From contig JAYKKR010000015.1 of NCBI GenBank assembly GCA_036971615.1, positions 803,407 to 867,406 of the forward strand: 64,000 nucleotides of DNA, in the 5' to 3' direction. Positions 1 through 11,104 of this stretch are shown piece after piece (position 1 is the stretch's first letter; every line of letters begins with the position of its first letter). The notes under the pieces were generated by a model that ran no database searches, was not told where the DNA came from, and saw nothing but the letters and a program-made list of their open reading frames with translations. A program made the translations under genes and the position numbers. The stretch is from Amyloporia xantha (taxonomy: Eukaryota > Basidiomycota > Agaricomycetes > Polyporales > Adustoporiaceae).

Positions 1-847
1 TCGACCGCTTCCTCGCCGTCTTCCGGTGGATGTTCCCCATCTACGGTGCACTGCACATCATCCCGATGCTGCTCTTCCGGCGAAAAAGGGTCTGGGAGGA
101 GCCCGCGCGGATGTTCCTGCGCGCCGGGCTCGGCACCGCGCGCAGCTCCGCATTCCTGGGCGTGTTTGTGCTGATCTACCAATGTGGGTGGCCATGTTCC
201 GTTCAGCTATCTGCTCCGGCGAGAAGGGGGATGTTTATGACGTGCATGCAGCGGTTTTCTGTTTGAAACACAATACGTACAACAGCCTCACCGCGCTCCG
301 CGGCGCACCGTCGCCCGCGCTAGTCGCCCGCCTTGCGAAGCTGCTTCCGCAGCCATTGCTCGACGCGTTGATTGCGCGGAAGAGCTACTACGTGCTCGGG
401 ATTCTTGCGGGCTTGTCCCTGTTCGTTGAGGACAAGCGGCGGCGGGAGGAGCTCGCGATGTACGTGCTGCCGAAGGGCATGGAGAGCGCGTGGTTGACTG
501 CGCGCGGGAGGGGGTGGGTCGGCCGGACGGGGCAGTGGGGCGAAGTTCTGGTGAGCGTCGCTGTGTCTCTGAGCCTCGTCAAGGGAACTGACAGGATTGG
601 GGGTAGCTGACTGCGACAGGGATGGGGATGGTGATGGTATGTCGTTCCGTGCTGTCACTTGTATTGGTCTCGTTCACTTATTCGTGGCGTTGCTTTTTTC
701 CCTCTCGTAGAGCATATACCAAGTACGTTTTGACACGGCTTCCTGGTACGACACAGAGCGCTGATCATCCTTCTGACATAGAACGACCCGCAGCACCTCT
801 CAGGGCTGGTGCGGAGGATCCTGTACCAGTTCGTTGGCCCCAACTAG
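1..847 (+). CDS. TMEM135-family membrane protein, 3' part
   Basis: This is the C-terminal part of a multi-exon gene cut by the left edge of the window. Exons are 1-183, 252-550, 711-722 and 782-847. The introns (184-251, 551-710, 723-781) are all GT..AG and keep the frame. The product shows hydrophobic stretches, the segment KSYYVLGILAGLSLFVEDKR, then a YVLPKGMESAW motif like the YVLP motif of TMEM135-family proteins, and ends in LVRRILYQFVGPN. TMEM135 proteins are peroxisomal/mitochondrial membrane proteins in animals, and fungi carry long homologues of unknown function. The family call rests on my recognition of these motifs. The N-terminal half lies outside the window, so length and start cannot be judged. 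Confidence 0.72.
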
Positions 848-2283
848 TGGGGGTCTGTATTGATACCCGTAGCTCGCGACGACTTTTCTCATTTCACTTC
901 CGTGCGTCACCCGTGCTTCATAACGATTATTACATGTCCACAGCTACCTCCCCTCTCATCTATGTGAATGCGGCGTTTGATCGCCAGCTGCGATAGCGTA
1001 GACCCTCCTGGTGATGCATCATAACGATAACGACCACGAGTCGCCGACGTAAGCACCAGGGCAATGCGAATTATTGATTGACTCAACAGTTGTGCGATTG
1101 AGCCATTGTGTGTCGTGTAGCGAGAGGCGGAGAATGCTGGTGGGTTGCTTTAGCAGAATCCCGCGCAGGCGATCTGAGATTATTTTACTGCCGCGGAGTC
1201 CGTTCCAGGCAGCTAATGTCTAAATGTCTAATGCATACATACTCCGCTCCCTAACTCATTCTGCTCGTTCGCTGGATCCACTCAACTTGTTCAGGACGAT
1301 AGCCGACGTTTGTACTTAAGGTTTAAACACCCCGCGCTTAGTGCGGGAAAGCGTCTCGCCATTAGCCGATACTCGCGAGCTTCTCGAGCTCATCTTATGT
1401 ACGTCCTCTCTGTCAACTGATACGCTTAATATCGCATTCAAGGCATTCAATTTACTTCTTTCTGCTGCGTCAAGATCCGTGAGCGCTTGAGCATCCATCA
1501 ATGGCACAATGATGGCGCTGTACGGAAACATTCTCGATTCGCAACTCCAGTTCCCCCACCGGCCAACTCGATTTCCTCCGATACTTGAGCGATGACGGTG
1601 AGTGGGATCATAACCCTAGTACGCATCTCAACCTGCTCTGATCACCTTTCCCGAGCGATAGGTCTCTGGATGCCATTGATTCCTCAGATCTGTCGGACGA
1701 TGTCTGCTTACTATTAAACGTCCTCCGAGCATGTGTTCTCGGGTTTACAATAACATATTATTTTTTCTTGATGGTACGGAGGGTGGACAGCATTTTACAG
1801 CTCTGTTAGCTCGTGCTTTCTCCCAAACGATGATACGCCCACGGGTCATGATCTGTATTCTCGGCCTGAGGTAAATTGACCCCCCCCCCTCTGGTACCTT
1901 TTCGCTACAATGACTTCATCACTACTCGAAACAACGTTCCCCATATACGTGGACACGATCTAGCTACGAAAGACTGCTTAAACGCAGGACAGCGTCTTGT
2001 TCACCAATTTTATTTACTTCGTGCGTCTATGCAGCTATACGCACCGCCTCTCATCGATGGCAGCCCAAAAATCTAGGTATTGATGTAGACGGGTTTTGAC
2101 GCTGGCGAGCATCCTAGGATCATTCTCAATACAGGTATTGCTGTGTCTTGTCTCCCGCCACGGGGCTTTGGCTATGCGCTGGGGGTCTCCAATCTACTCT
2201 CGTCGCCATACGACTGTTCCACTCCTCCCGGGTTACCCATTCTGGCACTTTGCACACTCAACACCAATCCTCTGCTCGTCCCA
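848..2283. other. Intergenic, no gene recognised
   Basis: About 1.4 kb without a recognisable coding pattern. There is a run of C at about 1881-1889. A 71-codon open frame on the minus strand (1316-1531) has no motif I can name and no convincing exon partner. No tRNA-like A/B boxes or terminal inverted repeats were seen. Confidence 0.5.
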
Positions 2284-3696
2284 ATGCGTGTCTCCTTGAA
2301 GCTCGCTGTCAGGAACGTCTGCAAGAAGCCCGCCTCCAAACTCTGGCCGCTGAAGAAGTCTCTGCGCAAGGTCGTTCATGGTGACGACGTTCTTTCGGCA
2401 ACCATTGGAGCCCTTGAGGCTGTCAAGGCTGCCTCCTCCTTGATGCCTACTGCCGTGGCACCTGGATTGGACCTGGCCGTTGGCGCTGCACTGACTCTTC
2501 TCAAGACTCTGCAAGTGAGTGTCTGACAATGTGTGTCTAACGCAGTGTCGATAGTGACACGAATTTCTATAGAAAGTGAAATCTAACAAAGATTGTGCGG
2601 AAAGGCTGGCCAAGCACGTGCTGGAGCTTATGGAAGGAATGAAAGACGCGGTGGAGAGAGACCTGGATAACGTGGATGCGGCTCTCAAAGCAGGCATGGC
2701 CAAGTTCACGTCGTGAGCACAGATCCCGGTTTCATCTTCCTGTGAAGGCTCAGTCTTTGCTGTAGGACCCTTGGATGAAATCCACGGTGACATCGAGAAA
2801 CAATTACGGAAGAAATGGATCAAGCGTTTCTCACTTCAGGCCAGCATCGCACAGAAGCTCGCAGAGGCCGTTGACAATATCAATGGCAGTGTCGACGTGT
2901 TTACCGTGCGTATTGATCTCGCAGCCGTACCAACCTGGCCACGAAGTGCACTGACGATGTCATAGGCAACAAGCTTTATTGCTATACGACAAGGTCAGAT
3001 GGCCAGTATCCAGCTGCAGGTACGTCCTAGGCTGTGTTTTCTTTTACTCTTTTGTGACCTGCAATCGAACAGACAACACATTTTGAGCATGACATCGCGA
3101 GGTCTAATGACCAAGTAACGATCTCAACACCATTCACCAGCATTCGTCGTTTTTCTGACCATTTTACTGGCAAACCTATAGGCGGCTCACCTACTCGCCA
3201 TTCGTGAAGACCAGACTGAGCTAGTCGTGAGCTCTCGTTATCAAGTAATATTCTCGGTCAACTTCCTTGGCATATGTATTCTAACATAAGACTCAACAGA
3301 CGGATGCAATTCGCGCAGTACAGCAGAAAATCGACCTCATAGTATGTATTCAAACCATGCTGTCTTGCACTCATATGTAATATCTTACCGGGTAGGCGTC
3401 GTCTGCCGTTGAAGGATCCCAAGCGTCTCCTGGCAGTATGAGAGTACGAGCACAAGATATCCAGTGTTATGCATATCGGCTTACTTTATTCTCCGCAGGT
3501 AGCACAGGTCCAGCAAGCTATAGTACGACATATGCGTGAAGAGGTATGCGCACCATGATGGACAACTCGATAACAAATTAATTTTGAAAACTTGCAGGCA
3601 CCATGCACCAAAGAAGTTCACTGTGAAGAGGTATTACAGTCTGCTTGTTCCAGTGCACAATCTGACGTCATCTTCCCGGAATGTCTATCATTGTAA
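2284..3696 (+). CDS. MLKL-NTD-like helical-bundle protein built from micro-exons
   Basis: Exon 1 (2284-2514) and exon 2 (2573-2712) encode an alpha-helical region (TIGALEAVKAASSLMPTAVA, LLKTLQ, KVKSNKDCAERLAKHVLELM). It resembles the four-helix MLKL-type N-terminal domain common on basidiomycete NLR-like and orphan proteins. Exon 3 (about 2766-2905) continues the helical region. It is followed by a chain of small phase-0 exons: 2966-3019, 3073-3114, 3182-3226, 3300-3341, 3396-3443, 3499-3543 and the terminal 3598-3696. Each encodes 14-18 residues apart from the last (32 residues), rich in Q, A and I like a coiled stalk. The product would be about 280 residues with no nucleotide-binding domain. 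The exon 2/exon 3 join is one base out of frame at the CCC run 2768-2770. A membrane-active or innate-immunity role is inferred from the family only. Confidence 0.6.
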
Positions 3697-4183
3697 ATCA
3701 GGACTGTCGCCCATGGACCGCCCCCGATTGCCGCATCGAGCTAGGCTCCGCAGTTAAAATCCAAATACAGGGATCGCATGCCTTTTTTTTTTTACCCCCG
3801 GTGCCTGTGTCGGGAATCCTTCACCCCGGTGCCTTCGCTGAGATCCCGCGCACATTGATCGCGCTCGAATATGGGCAGGAGAGTCGATCGTGACGCTAGG
3901 CTGTGCATCGCCTTATATATGTCATAGTACGGTGCTCTCGAGAACAAACATTGATCGTTCGTTGTTTTCATTATTTGAGAAGGGAGCCCATATAATTAGT
4001 CACGACGGTAGTATGAATTCCGGAGTCGCGGGCGTTCTCCCATAAATGCAGGGTATATATAACAGTACATCAACGGTATATGTATCGATCGCGACGAACG
4101 CGCTCACTGGCAGCAGCCGCTGCCTTGCCGCTGCCTTCTGCCAGTTCGGTTGCTCGTCTCCCTCAGCTGTCCTCACATGCACA
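3697..4183. promoter_or_regulatory. Intergenic; TATA-like element upstream of the phosphatase
   Basis: A TATATATAA stretch lies at 4054-4062, about 125 bases before the ATG at 4184. Its spacing fits a TATA box with a leader of about 90 nt. A second AT-rich stretch follows at about 4077-4085. Nothing else is recognised here apart from a T run near 3783-3793. The promoter role is inferred from position only. Confidence 0.35.
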
Positions 4184-6334
4184 ATGCCGATGTCACTGCT
4201 ACCACATGAACCTCCACTAGCACTGCCCATCCACAGTCATCCTACGACCCGACACGCATCTGACCCCAAAGGCGTGTCTGAAAATGATCAAACCTTCGAC
4301 GCATCGCACTCTATAACCCATGAGGCTGCCGATCTCAGAAGAAAGCTAACACTTGTCGCGTCGCTGTCCATTTTTCTCTACGTCTTATATGCATATCCAA
4401 CTTTTGGCTTCTCTTTCCACTCGGTATCCCGCGCGCACCTTCCGGACCAGGCATTGTTGCGGAGCATCAGCATGTCTTTGGGAAGAGCAGCATGAGCTGG
4501 GCTCAGTACTCGCCATACTATCCTGCTGAGCCGTATGCCCCGCCTCCGGAAAGTTGTCAGATTACGCAGGTGAGTTCCGGCGGTCGAACGGTGAACGGAA
4601 AAGTACTGCACGCAGCTCGTTATCATGCGTATATGCACGATGGATGGCACGATCGCATGAAATCATTCGATCATTCTGCAATTTCACCGTCGATGAGTTC
4701 TCGCCAACGAGCACTGTGGGCTATGTGTATGGTGCCCCTCGCCACATTGATTCGTCGTGGCCCGTTCTCCCATGGGCGATACAATCTGATACATTTACCC
4801 TTTACCCTCTGTCTGCGTAGGTCAACATTGTATGTACCCCCTTCAAAGTCGTATATCGCGTCCTCCTCACACTTCCACCTCCCAGCTCCAGCGCCACGGC
4901 TCACGCTATCCTACCAAGTCCGTGTCAAATTTCATCGAGACCGCTGTCTCGAAGCTCCAGTCCGCGTCCAACCTCACCGATCCGCAGCTGAGCTTCGTCG
5001 CGGATTATAAGTATACACTGGGCACCGATGACCTCGTCGAGTTCGGGGCGAACGAGTGAGTCTTGTGGCCCCCGCGCTTTCGGTGCCTTGTGCCCGGTGA
5101 ATGAACGACTGCGAGGCTGATGTACATTTGTGCGTGTGCGTGTGGGCAGGTCGTTCGACGCGGGCGGGGAGGCATTTGAGCGGTATGCGTTCCTTGTGGG
5201 AGAGGATGAACTTCCGTTTGTGCGCGCCTCGGATGGGGAGCGTGTCGTGTTATCTGCGACGAACTGGACTGCGGGTACGCCATCTGTGGTTGTCTGAGCG
5301 CGATGTGTTATGTGGGCTGACTCGAGCTACCAGGCTTCGCGGCGAAGAGCAACCACAAGTACGAACCCGTTCTCTCCGTGCTTATTTCTGAAGAAGTGCG
5401 TCTGTTGCTCTTTGTTCTACTCTCAGACACCTTATTAAGCTCCTCGTTAAGGGCAATGACACGCTCGACGATGCTTCATGTCCCCTCTTCTCCTCACCCG
5501 GCACCCAGACGTCCACCTGGCTCACAGCGTACACCGCTGATTTGACTGCCACGCTGAACGCAGGCGCGCCAGGCGCAGAGCTCGCCGCGGCGGATACGCA
5601 TAGTCTTGTCAGCCTGTGTGCGTTTGAGAGCGTAGCGAACGCAGCGCGGAGCCCGTGGTGTGTACTGTTCGAGGAGCTCGGTGCGTTTGCCGGTTTTGAG
5701 TACTGGGGGGACCTGGATAAATACTACAAGACAGGGTGTGTGATCCCACCTTAACCGGGTCCTACAGATTCACCTATACTAAGCGCCGTATATATTGTAT
5801 CGTATATTTTACAGATACGGTGGGCATCTCGGACCCGTCCAAGGTGTCGGGTATATCAACGAGCTCCTCGCGCGCCTGACAGGCACGCCGGTGAACGACA
5901 ACACGTCGACCAACCGCACGCTCGACGCCTCGCCTGAGACCTTCCCGCTCGGGCGCACGATCTACGCGGACTTCTCGCACGACAACCTCATGGTCGCCGT
6001 GTACGCCGCGATGGGGCTCTTCCCGCAGGCGGCGCCGTTAGATGAGCGCGCGCCGGACGCGGTGCGCACGTGGGTCGCGAGCAGGATGGTGCCGTTTGCG
6101 GGGAGGATGGTCGTGGAGAGGATGCGCTGTGTGGGTATGGATGCGGATGCGGATGGGCGGCGGACGGGAGGGGAGGGGGAGGAGTATGTGCGGGTGTTGG
6201 TCAACCAGGCGGTGCAGCCCTTGGCATTCTGTGGGGCAGGTAATGATGGGTTATGTGCTCTGGATGCGTTTGTGGAGAGCCAGTCGTTTGCGCGAAGTGG
6301 TGGGAATGAGAGCTGGCATGAGTGTTTTGAATAG
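4184..6334 (+). CDS. Histidine acid phosphatase / phytase-like, membrane-anchored
   Basis: A histidine-phosphatase (branch 2) enzyme of about 500 residues that hydrolyses phosphomonoesters, possibly phytate. The catalytic RHGSRYP motif lies near residue 120 (LQRHGSRYPT) and the proton-donor HD is in YADFSHDN in the last exon. ISEEGNDTLDD and the C-terminal family features are also present. Exons: 4184-4423, 4471-4569, 4821-4829, 4886-5055, 5150-5274, 5334-5395, 5452-5735 and 5815-6334; all phases agree. The chosen start gives a 53-residue polar N-terminus, then a hydrophobic segment at about residues 54-77. This suggests a type II membrane anchor rather than a free secreted phytase. Oddities are a 9-nt exon (VNI) that restores the run into the RHG motif, and a 251-nt intron before it. 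Exon 7 uses an AAG acceptor. Substrate specificity cannot be read from the sequence. Confidence 0.88.
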
Positions 6335-6827
6335 GAGAAGATGGGGTATGGGTTTCTTCTTTTGGAAGGGCGATGGTAGGACTGTTTCTTTCTGTACTGC
6401 GTGGATAGGATCACTGTAGCATATGCATGGGATAAATGGGTTTCCACGGTTAAAGGGCAAGGGCCTTGCAGCGCTTTGGCTGCAATGAGGATCAGCAACT
6501 TGTACCGGACGTGGCCTAGCGTGTGCTTCAGGACATAGTCCATCACCATCGAAACATTTGATCAGTTCCTCCGACGTGGAGAGGTTAATGCGTCGGATCT
6601 GCAGGATCCCCTGGTGTCAGATCCCCCTCTCGCTTTATACATACACGGTGAGCGCTATAAGATTGACTCATGCATTTAATCAACAGGAACATATTAATCT
6701 AGACAATTTGGAATAATATCTATGCGACTTGGGAAACACCACATTCCTGTGCAATCCATAACTCCCACCTGAAATTGGAACACACTGTATATGGGTCGGG
6801 TTCAATAGCTCGTCTGAGTTCGCGATT
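6335..6827. other. Intergenic between convergent genes
   Basis: About 490 bases between the stop of the phosphatase and the stop of the minus-strand gene. It is presumed to hold both 3' untranslated regions. No ORF, repeat or RNA gene is recognised. Confidence 0.5.
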
Positions 6828-9417
6828 TCAAGGCGTGAGGTCTTCCTCTTGTCCAGACGTCCAATCCGGCTTGGCGTCGCTGAACCAATCGATAGTCCAT
6901 CCGTAGTGTCTTATCAACGCAGACCGTATTCGGAGAAGCTTGATTGGGCTTATTTCACTTTCGTGGGGACTATGCCGGCAGCTCGATTATAGATGCAACG
7001 ATGAGGCAGGAATTGGGTAGTACTTACCGATGAATGACAATTGGACGTGATTTCGCGAACGCTATAATGAGATGTCACAGAAGCTTCAGGGTCAAGAATT
7101 AACTACGTATAGTTATGGCGACGTACTGGGCGGCTTATAGACAATGATTGATCCTGAAGTTGGAATCTTCCGGAAGCCCACTGTTGTCATAAGCTGTGGA
7201 GGATAATTTAGTACAACTGTTTACATGGCTGGCGGCAGCTGACGTCTGTGGAGGTCGCACAGCCCGCTTACCTTGTCAAAGTCGACCCAATCCATCGAGC
7301 CTTGGTTTCGGACGAGTAAACGCTCCATGGTCTCATAGCATTTCCCTATTCGATATATCGCCCGCACGTGCGACGGGCCGGCAACTTGAGTGGTGTCTTC
7401 TTGGGCTTGATCAGTCGCTGACACTATGGAAGGGTCGACTGTTCCTCGGGTCTTGACCTTGAGCTCTTTGGGGACGATGGGTTGGGGGACCGTCTCAGGG
7501 ATGTCGGGCACGACGTAAGGTTCGCTATATAGGAGAACATTGGTAGCCTTGGCCTCCGTCGTAGCCGGTCGTACAATTTCTTGAGCGGAGTCGCATGCTT
7601 TGCGAGTTGATTGCTCGGCTGCAAGCTTTTCTTCCGCCTGCCTTGCTAGGAGCTTCTCCTGCTTCTTGATCTTCTTCCTCTGAGTCTTTGTCAGGGGAGG
7701 AATCGCCTCTTCCGCTTCTTCTGTCTCCAATTTACTATCGACTTGAACGAAGGAAGTACCAGCAGAGAGTGCCTCAGGACTGTGTGTCCAGGAAGGGGTG
7801 ACTCTCGTGAATGTAACGGCCTGTGATCGGGAACGTGTCTGGTTTAGTATAAACGATGGCATGAACGGCATTCGCAATTACCTCCTCGAACGGTTTCTTA
7901 GCCTTCTTCATGATTGCCCTATTAAGCTCGGCCCATATTTTCCTGAATGCACCTTCGGACTTAAGGCTATCCGCCGACTTGGTGTACTTGTCAATGGCAG
8001 CAGTTTCGAAACTGTCGATGACCTTTTCGATGTCGTCGTGATGTGCACGAAGTCGTGCGTCAGCACTGGTGTTCCTCCAGTCTTCCCCATCAGTCCCGAG
8101 CATGAAAACAATGTACTATGCGAGATGAATCTCAGCCCAGTACTTCTACAAAATACTGCTGCTACGCACGGTTATGAGTTCAACTTCTGCCCACGCATCT
8201 AGGATATCTGGGCTCAGTTTCGCTTGCTCTTCAGAGCTGGCCTGTGAGAGCGCGCCGGAAATGTCAGTGATGTAATCATCTGTGCCTTCTTCGCCATACG
8301 CTCTTGCAAGGTAGCGTGCGAAGGCGCCTTTGAGCGTCCCCCTATCTCTGAGTGCCTTTGCAAAATCAGGATACAAGCTGCAATTGTGCTCGATCATCCC
8401 CCCACCGAAATCTGCGTAGTCCTAGAGCGATGAGGGAGTTAGCAAGCGACCTGGCATCTCTGGGTAGCGCTCGTACCTCGGCATGGACGACTGTCGGCCT
8501 GACATCCGGATGGAACGCAAGCGCGCGGGAGAAACCGCGCAGCGCGCTCTGCTGAATGCTGTCCATGACGATCTTGACCTGCGCCATCAGCTGCCCGCGC
8601 TCCTGCCGCATCCCGAATCGCCCGTGCTTCTCGTCCATCTCCTCGATGAGGCACAGGTACTCCAGGATCTTGGACCAGTGCGCGACGTCGCAGAGCGCTT
8701 GCTGGAGGATGTAGCGCACGGACATGCCGACGAAGCGCGGGCGGGCGAGGAGCTCTGCTTGGGTCTTGGCTTGCCCTGTGATTTTGTCGGGCCAGAGGGA
8801 GGATATCGTGCGCGAGCGGCGGTGGACGCTGGCGTAGAGGTGTTCGGGCTCGGTTTTGTAGCGGTCCCATTTGGCGATGGCACGCAGGAGCTGGCTGGTT
8901 GCTATCCGAACGAGTCCGGTGCTCGTGAGGACACGTTGGATAGCCGACGGGTCTGGGCAGAGCTGTAGGGTTAAATGGTGCATCAAGAGGAAGGAGGAAG
9001 GCGCACTGTGAAGACCTTGTCCGAAACGCTCGAGGTTGAGCTCGTCACTCTTCTGCATGTAGGCTTTTGGTTCGGCGAGTCCGGTCACTACCTGGAGCAG
9101 CTGGTTAAGGTAGTGTACCGACAACAGCTAATAGACAAGATGCGTACCGGAAACGGTTCGAGTTCCCAAATGTATTCCACTGCGCCATACTTCCTTACTG
9201 AGAGAGCTGAGAGGCGTTCAAACACATAGCATGATAGGGGCTCACGAATTCTGTCATACTCCTCTGGAAACCTTTCTTGCGCCTGCCTCGTGAGTAGGTC
9301 GGTTAGTTCTTTGTCGTCGATGGGGTCGGATATCATCTCGACGCGCTGTTCGCTTTCATCAAGCTCGAGATGGGTGACAAGAGCTTTTCCCAAGTCGATA
9401 GCATGACTCGCCGACAT
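6828..9417 (-). CDS. Conserved basidiomycete protein of unknown function
   Basis: A multi-exon minus-strand gene starting at 9417 (MSASHAIDLGKAL). Large coding blocks lie at about 9100-8428, 8397-8165, 8103-7880 and 7842-7280. Three small terminal exons follow near 7191-7130, 7062-7028 and 6952-6828, and the gene stops at 6828-6830. The protein has a mostly helical N-terminal half and a lysine-rich coiled stretch (KTQRKKIKKQEKLLARQAEE). It ends in a small alpha/beta domain that runs from SMDWVDFDK through LMTTVGFRKIPTSGSIIVYK and AFAKSRPIVIHR to LIRHYGWTIDWF. I have seen this C-terminal pattern (GF..I..AGS..., then ..RP..HR..., then YGW) on many agaricomycete proteins, but no function is established. 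Exon edges are by eye. The short 3' exons were accepted because they restore this pattern in frame. Confidence 0.6.
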
Positions 9418-10334
9418 GGTGCTGAAGCAACATGAGCGGTTTTGAATGTCAAGATAAACGGTGTTAAATGCAGAAGATAAATAGGTTAAAATTTACGGAA
9501 GGAAAGGAAGTGACCTTTTGAGTAAGGTGTGACGGCTATACAGGGGTGACTACCATAAGACTTGAGTATATGGCTGTTAGAAGCGAAAAGCAACGATGGG
9601 TAGATTGGTCAAGTCGTCGTTGTCAATACAACGCCTTATAAAATAATGAGCAGATGCGAATAGTGAGAGATATAGTGTGCCGTCAGACAGGAGTCCGTGA
9701 GGGGTCAGTCGAGGAGACAGATTCGGAAAGACCCCAAGTTGGATGACATCCTCATAGTAATAGATAGGAGTCAGAACGGTGCAAGAAAGGGGCTCGACAG
9801 ATAGGCCGCTGAGATAGAACTGCGCGACTACAGTAGGTGATGAAGAATATGATTGCCACCATCCAGCTGCATGTAATATTACATCCCATGCAGTCTCATA
9901 GAGATGGGCGAGGGCGAGGGTCTGAGGTGGTGATCTAAGTGATGGGAACATAGAATCGGGATCAGATCTTTAGCCACTTCATCACCTCCTTTCATACTTA
10001 TCGTTCTTTTTTTTTTTTTAAATTCTTCGAATTTATACTCCATACTACTAAGTACATGTAGAGTGCCGGGTATAAATGACTTATGGGCTCCACGCCCTAC
10101 TGTGGTCACTTTCCAGAGCGGTCTGTAACCTGGGGCGGCGAAGCCGCCCTACCTTAACACCATACCATAACCGTCCCCGTAAGGCCGGTCCCCGGAGCGC
10201 ACTCAGGGGGAACCCCGGTTAGAGGCTCCCACGCACGCCCACGACCAAAGGCACTTCCACCTAAGGCTAGTAAAGGATGGGCGCCCGGTAGGGCATCTCG
10301 CCGCTTGGTGCCCTCACCTCCACCCCTACAGTTT
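9418..10334. other. Intergenic, GC-rich repeat-like stretch at 10.13-10.33 kb
   Basis: 9418-10120 is AT-rich with a T run near 10008-10019 and no gene recognised. From about 10127 the composition changes abruptly to GC-rich, starting with the small hairpin GGGCGGCGAAGCCGCCC. It continues to the small ORF that starts at 10793 on the minus strand. The abrupt change suggests a dispersed repeat or a retroelement remnant. I cannot assign a family. Confidence 0.4.
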
Positions 10335-10793
10335 TCAGGGCGGAGGAGCAGGCCATTCGTAATCTAGAGATTGTCTGCTAGGTGCGGGAGAGGGGGGATC
10401 CGGATCATCTGGTTGGACCAGGATCCCCCTCCAATCTTTCTGAATGTTCTCCGACGCCTTGAGCACGTCGTACCACTCAGTGAATTCATTGAACTCGGCG
10501 CTAAGCGCTGCAGTTGCATCTGGGTCTAAGTGGCGTTCGTCATGGAATTTCTTCCACGCCGCCACCCGTCCTTTAGTGTGGGCATGGAGTGTCGCATTCG
10601 CAAGCGAATGATAATCTCCTTCCTCACGATCCTCGTGAGCCATAGATAAAATCTCGGCCCATTCGAAAGTTGCTACCCAGCTATTTAGCCGGAGGAACTC
10701 CAATACATCATCTTCTGTCCAGTGGCGCTGCAAGCGCCTCCTTCTGTCCTGATGATTTTCCTCTTGGGACGCAGGGGGTACCCACGCTCCCAT
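10335..10793 (-). CDS. Small hypothetical protein within a repeat-like segment
   Basis: A 152-codon single-exon frame. The product is charged (DRRRRLQRHWTEDDVLEFLR), tryptophan-rich in the middle and ends in a proline-rich tail (YEWPAPPP). No known domain is recognised. Its ATG lies 6 bases from a perfect inverted repeat (10799-10948), and its 3' side runs into a GC-rich repeat-like stretch. It may therefore be an element-encoded or relic ORF rather than a host gene. Confidence 0.35.
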   Translation of the reverse strand: MGAWVPPASQEENHQDRRRRLQRHWTEDDVLEFLRLNSWVATFEWAEILSMAHEDREEGDYHSLANATLHAHTKGRVAAWKKFHDERHLDPDATAALSAEFNEFTEWYDVLKASENIQKDWRGILVQPDDPDPPSPAPSRQSLDYEWPAPPP

Positions 10794-10798
10794 ACTTA

Positions 10799-10948
10799 GG
10801 CCCTGATCGGTAACTCCGCTTGGTCCCGCTTGGTCTCGGTCCCACAGCCAAAATACGCTCTAGCGCCCGTCTCCGGAGCTTGCCGATCCGCCTCGGTCTC
10901 GTTTTTTGGCTGTGGGACCGAGACCAAGCGAGGTTACCGATCAGGGCC
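10799..10948. repeat. Foldback inverted repeat of about 150 bp
   Basis: The outer arms 10799-10814 (GGCCCTGATCGGTAAC) and 10933-10948 are exact reverse complements over 16 bp. Further in, 10827-10853 pairs exactly with 10904-10930 over 27 bp. The left arm carries an extra 10-12 bases made by a local duplication of CGCTTGGTC. The central loop is about 50 bases. This is a foldback or MITE-like structure. No target duplication was seen. Confidence 0.75.
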
Positions 10949-11104
10949 TTATCGTTCGCTGTCTGTGCCGGTTCTTTGCCATCTCGTCGTCTTCGACACC
11001 CAACATCGATAACCTGCCTCTCTGATGTTACTAGCATGATTAATTAATGAAAGCGCTATTCTAAGAAATACGGGAGATCTCTACAAAAGATGCTACACGA
11101 CGAT

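Noticed and set aside
320..658. Proline-rich minus-strand frame
   Set aside because: Antisense shadow of the TMEM135-family exons.
8439..8883. Arginine/proline-rich frames on both strands
   Set aside because: Shadows of the GC-rich exon of the minus-strand gene 6828-9417.
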